Below, piece by piece: positions 62,751 to 64,000 of a stretch of DNA of 64,000 bases. Location of the stretch: contig SADC01000403.1 of the NCBI GenBank assembly GCA_004194705.1, forward strand, positions 40,992-104,991, written 5' to 3'. The stretch comes from Ditylenchus dipsaci. Taxonomy: Eukaryota; Nematoda; Chromadorea; Rhabditida; Anguinidae. The notes under the pieces are model-generated. The model had not been told where the DNA came from. It worked only from the letters and a program-made list of their open reading frames with translations, and did not search any database. How positions within the stretch are numbered: the stretch's first letter is position 1; every line of letters begins with the position of its first letter. The position numbers and the translations under genes are program-made.

Positions 62751-63081
62751 GTACCTGGATATACTATTTTTAAAATTTCTTCCTTGATTTTCTCACTACA
62801 ACTTTGCAAAAATATGAATTTGTGATCAAGAGTCTTGTTCGGAATCATGCCTAACAAGGTGAAAATATAATTTCTAATGTAAGGTAGAGGCAAGGGTGGT
62901 TTGGACAAAACCACCCTTGGAACCGAAAGTCACAAAAAAATGACTCAAACCCTGATATTTCATCAAAATACACAAAATCATTTATTCAAATTTGCGCCAA
63001 GTCTTGGCACGACAAACAGTTCACTTACTCATAAACGCTTAAACACTTATTATTATTCCTCTTGCTCTGTATCTTTGATAA

Positions 63082-63210
63082 GAGTAAGGTTGTCGACTCG
63101 ACCGTTTGATTTGGACCTTTAAGGTCGAAAAGTCGACATTTTTCGACTTTCGACCTTCGACTCGACCCGACCGGTCGAAATTTCGACTTTCGACCTTTCA
63201 TCCAAGGAAA
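63082..63210. repeat. Candidate left end of a hAT element
   Basis: Starts 'taaggttgtcgactcgacc', close to the TAGGGTTGTCG end of the element at 42,825, and continues in 'tcgactttcgacc' / 'ggtcgaaaagtcga' words like the other hAT MITEs here. It lies 180 bp before a hAT transposase-like gene, so it may be that element's left terminus. The right end would be outside the window. Confidence 0.5.
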
Positions 63211-63388
63211 TTTTTGTTTCAATCGCATTTGGTCTCACGACGAATAAATTTTCGGAGCACATAACCTGCACGAATTTTCTCATTTCCGTTTTATTTTTGC
63301 AAAATTGCGGTTGAATTTTTCTTTTGAATTTCGCCGTTCGATTGGACCTACAAGTTTTAACCGACTGTATACTGTTTTATTCTTTCAG

Positions 63389-64000
63389 CTGAGCTGACAA
63401 TATCTTCAGTATGGAAGTACTTCAAGAAGTCGAGTGACAAGGCCATATGCGTCTGCGGTGATGAAATCAAGCTAAGTCAGAGTGGATCCACATCATGTTT
63501 TGCAGTTCACCTCAGTTCTGCAAGGTATACATTCTTATATAACACAATCGAATACATCAATTTTACGATTTATTATAGGTACAAGGAAGCAATGGAAAAG
63601 AAAGAAGCCGGACCAAGCGCGCCAAAAAAGGCCAAGATGGAAGCTATCACAACTCTTTTCAGTCCGAACTACTCGAAGAAGCAGAGCCATCAACTGAACA
63701 GCCACATGACTGACTTCATCGTGGATAACAACCTGCCTTTCTCCATTGTCGAGTCTTTTTTTCTTGCGCTGTTTGATCAACACAACTACGGACAAGCACA
63801 GGTAGCTTTCTTTTGAGTTATAATGTTTTTGCGTAATCGATTAATTCCACTAATTTCAGCTTCCGTCGCGTCATGATCTCTGCGCAGAAGTACCGGTCAA
63901 AGCAGCCAAGTGCATTGATGATTTGCGTTCTTGTGTCCAGGGCCAGCAAGTTTCACTCACGATGGATGAATTCTTGTACAAGGAACACTCCTTGCTCTGG
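63389..64000 (+). CDS. hAT transposase / ZBED-like protein, 5' part
   Basis: Three exons: 63389-63524, 63579-63801 and 63860 to beyond the window edge. They form one open frame with consistent phases and no frame errors. A BED-type zinc finger comes first (SSVWKYFKKSSDKAICVCGD .. HLSSAR), then a basic linker. The hAT N-terminal region follows (MTDFIVDNNLPFSIVESFF, LPSRHDL) and then VSLTMDEF, where transposases place the first catalytic Asp. The finger has Cys-x-Cys rather than Cys-x2-Cys and lacks a clear final His, so zinc binding is doubtful. The RNase H core and dimerisation domain lie outside. It could be an autonomous transposon with introns or a domesticated host gene. The exon 1 start is not resolved. 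Confidence 0.8.

Overview
The window is nuclear DNA from an invertebrate animal. It is AT-rich, its genes are cut by many short GT-AG introns (often 39-60 bp) plus a few very long ones, the recognisable proteins are metazoan, and DNA-transposon debris fills most non-coding sequence. I cannot name the phylum from this sequence alone.

Eight protein genes are supported. (1) A PHAF1 (C16orf70/UPF0183) homologue on the minus strand runs from 25,982 down to about 2,741. Its exons lie in two blocks separated by an 18.2 kb intron. (2) A single-pass leucine-rich-repeat receptor on the plus strand (16,891-21,040) sits entirely inside that intron. (3) A MADF-domain DNA-binding protein, plus strand, 28,589-30,218. 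(4) An F-box protein, plus strand, 32,993-36,690, incompletely resolved. (5) CDKAL1, the tRNA(Lys) ms2t6A37 methylthiotransferase, plus strand, from 41,832 in at least 14 exons, some only 23-34 nt. (6) SDHAF4, the succinate dehydrogenase assembly factor, minus strand, 49,497-49,723, tail to tail with CDKAL1. (7) A cathepsin Z/X cysteine protease, minus strand, 50,559-54,929. (8) The 5' part of a hAT transposase or ZBED-like gene, plus strand, from 63,389 and cut by the right edge. Apart from the nested pair there is no sign that the genes act together: they cover autophagy regulation, a cell-surface receptor, transcription, ubiquitin ligase targeting, tRNA modification, respiratory-complex assembly and lysosomal proteolysis.

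The rest is mostly inverted-repeat DNA: TTAA-flanked MITEs, hAT MITEs with 8-bp target duplications and self-repeating interiors, pogo/Tigger-like CAGT..ACTG elements, a family built around CCTTGGTCCCCCTGT, and foldbacks up to 2.1 kb. Two other points stand out. At least 17 sites in the seven conserved genes before 55 kb break the reading frame by a one-base deficit, nearly always in a short homopolymer, which points to sequence error rather than pseudogenes. All seven of those genes also have a splice-acceptor-like AG only 2-27 nt upstream of the start codon, a pattern expected if mRNAs receive a trans-spliced leader.
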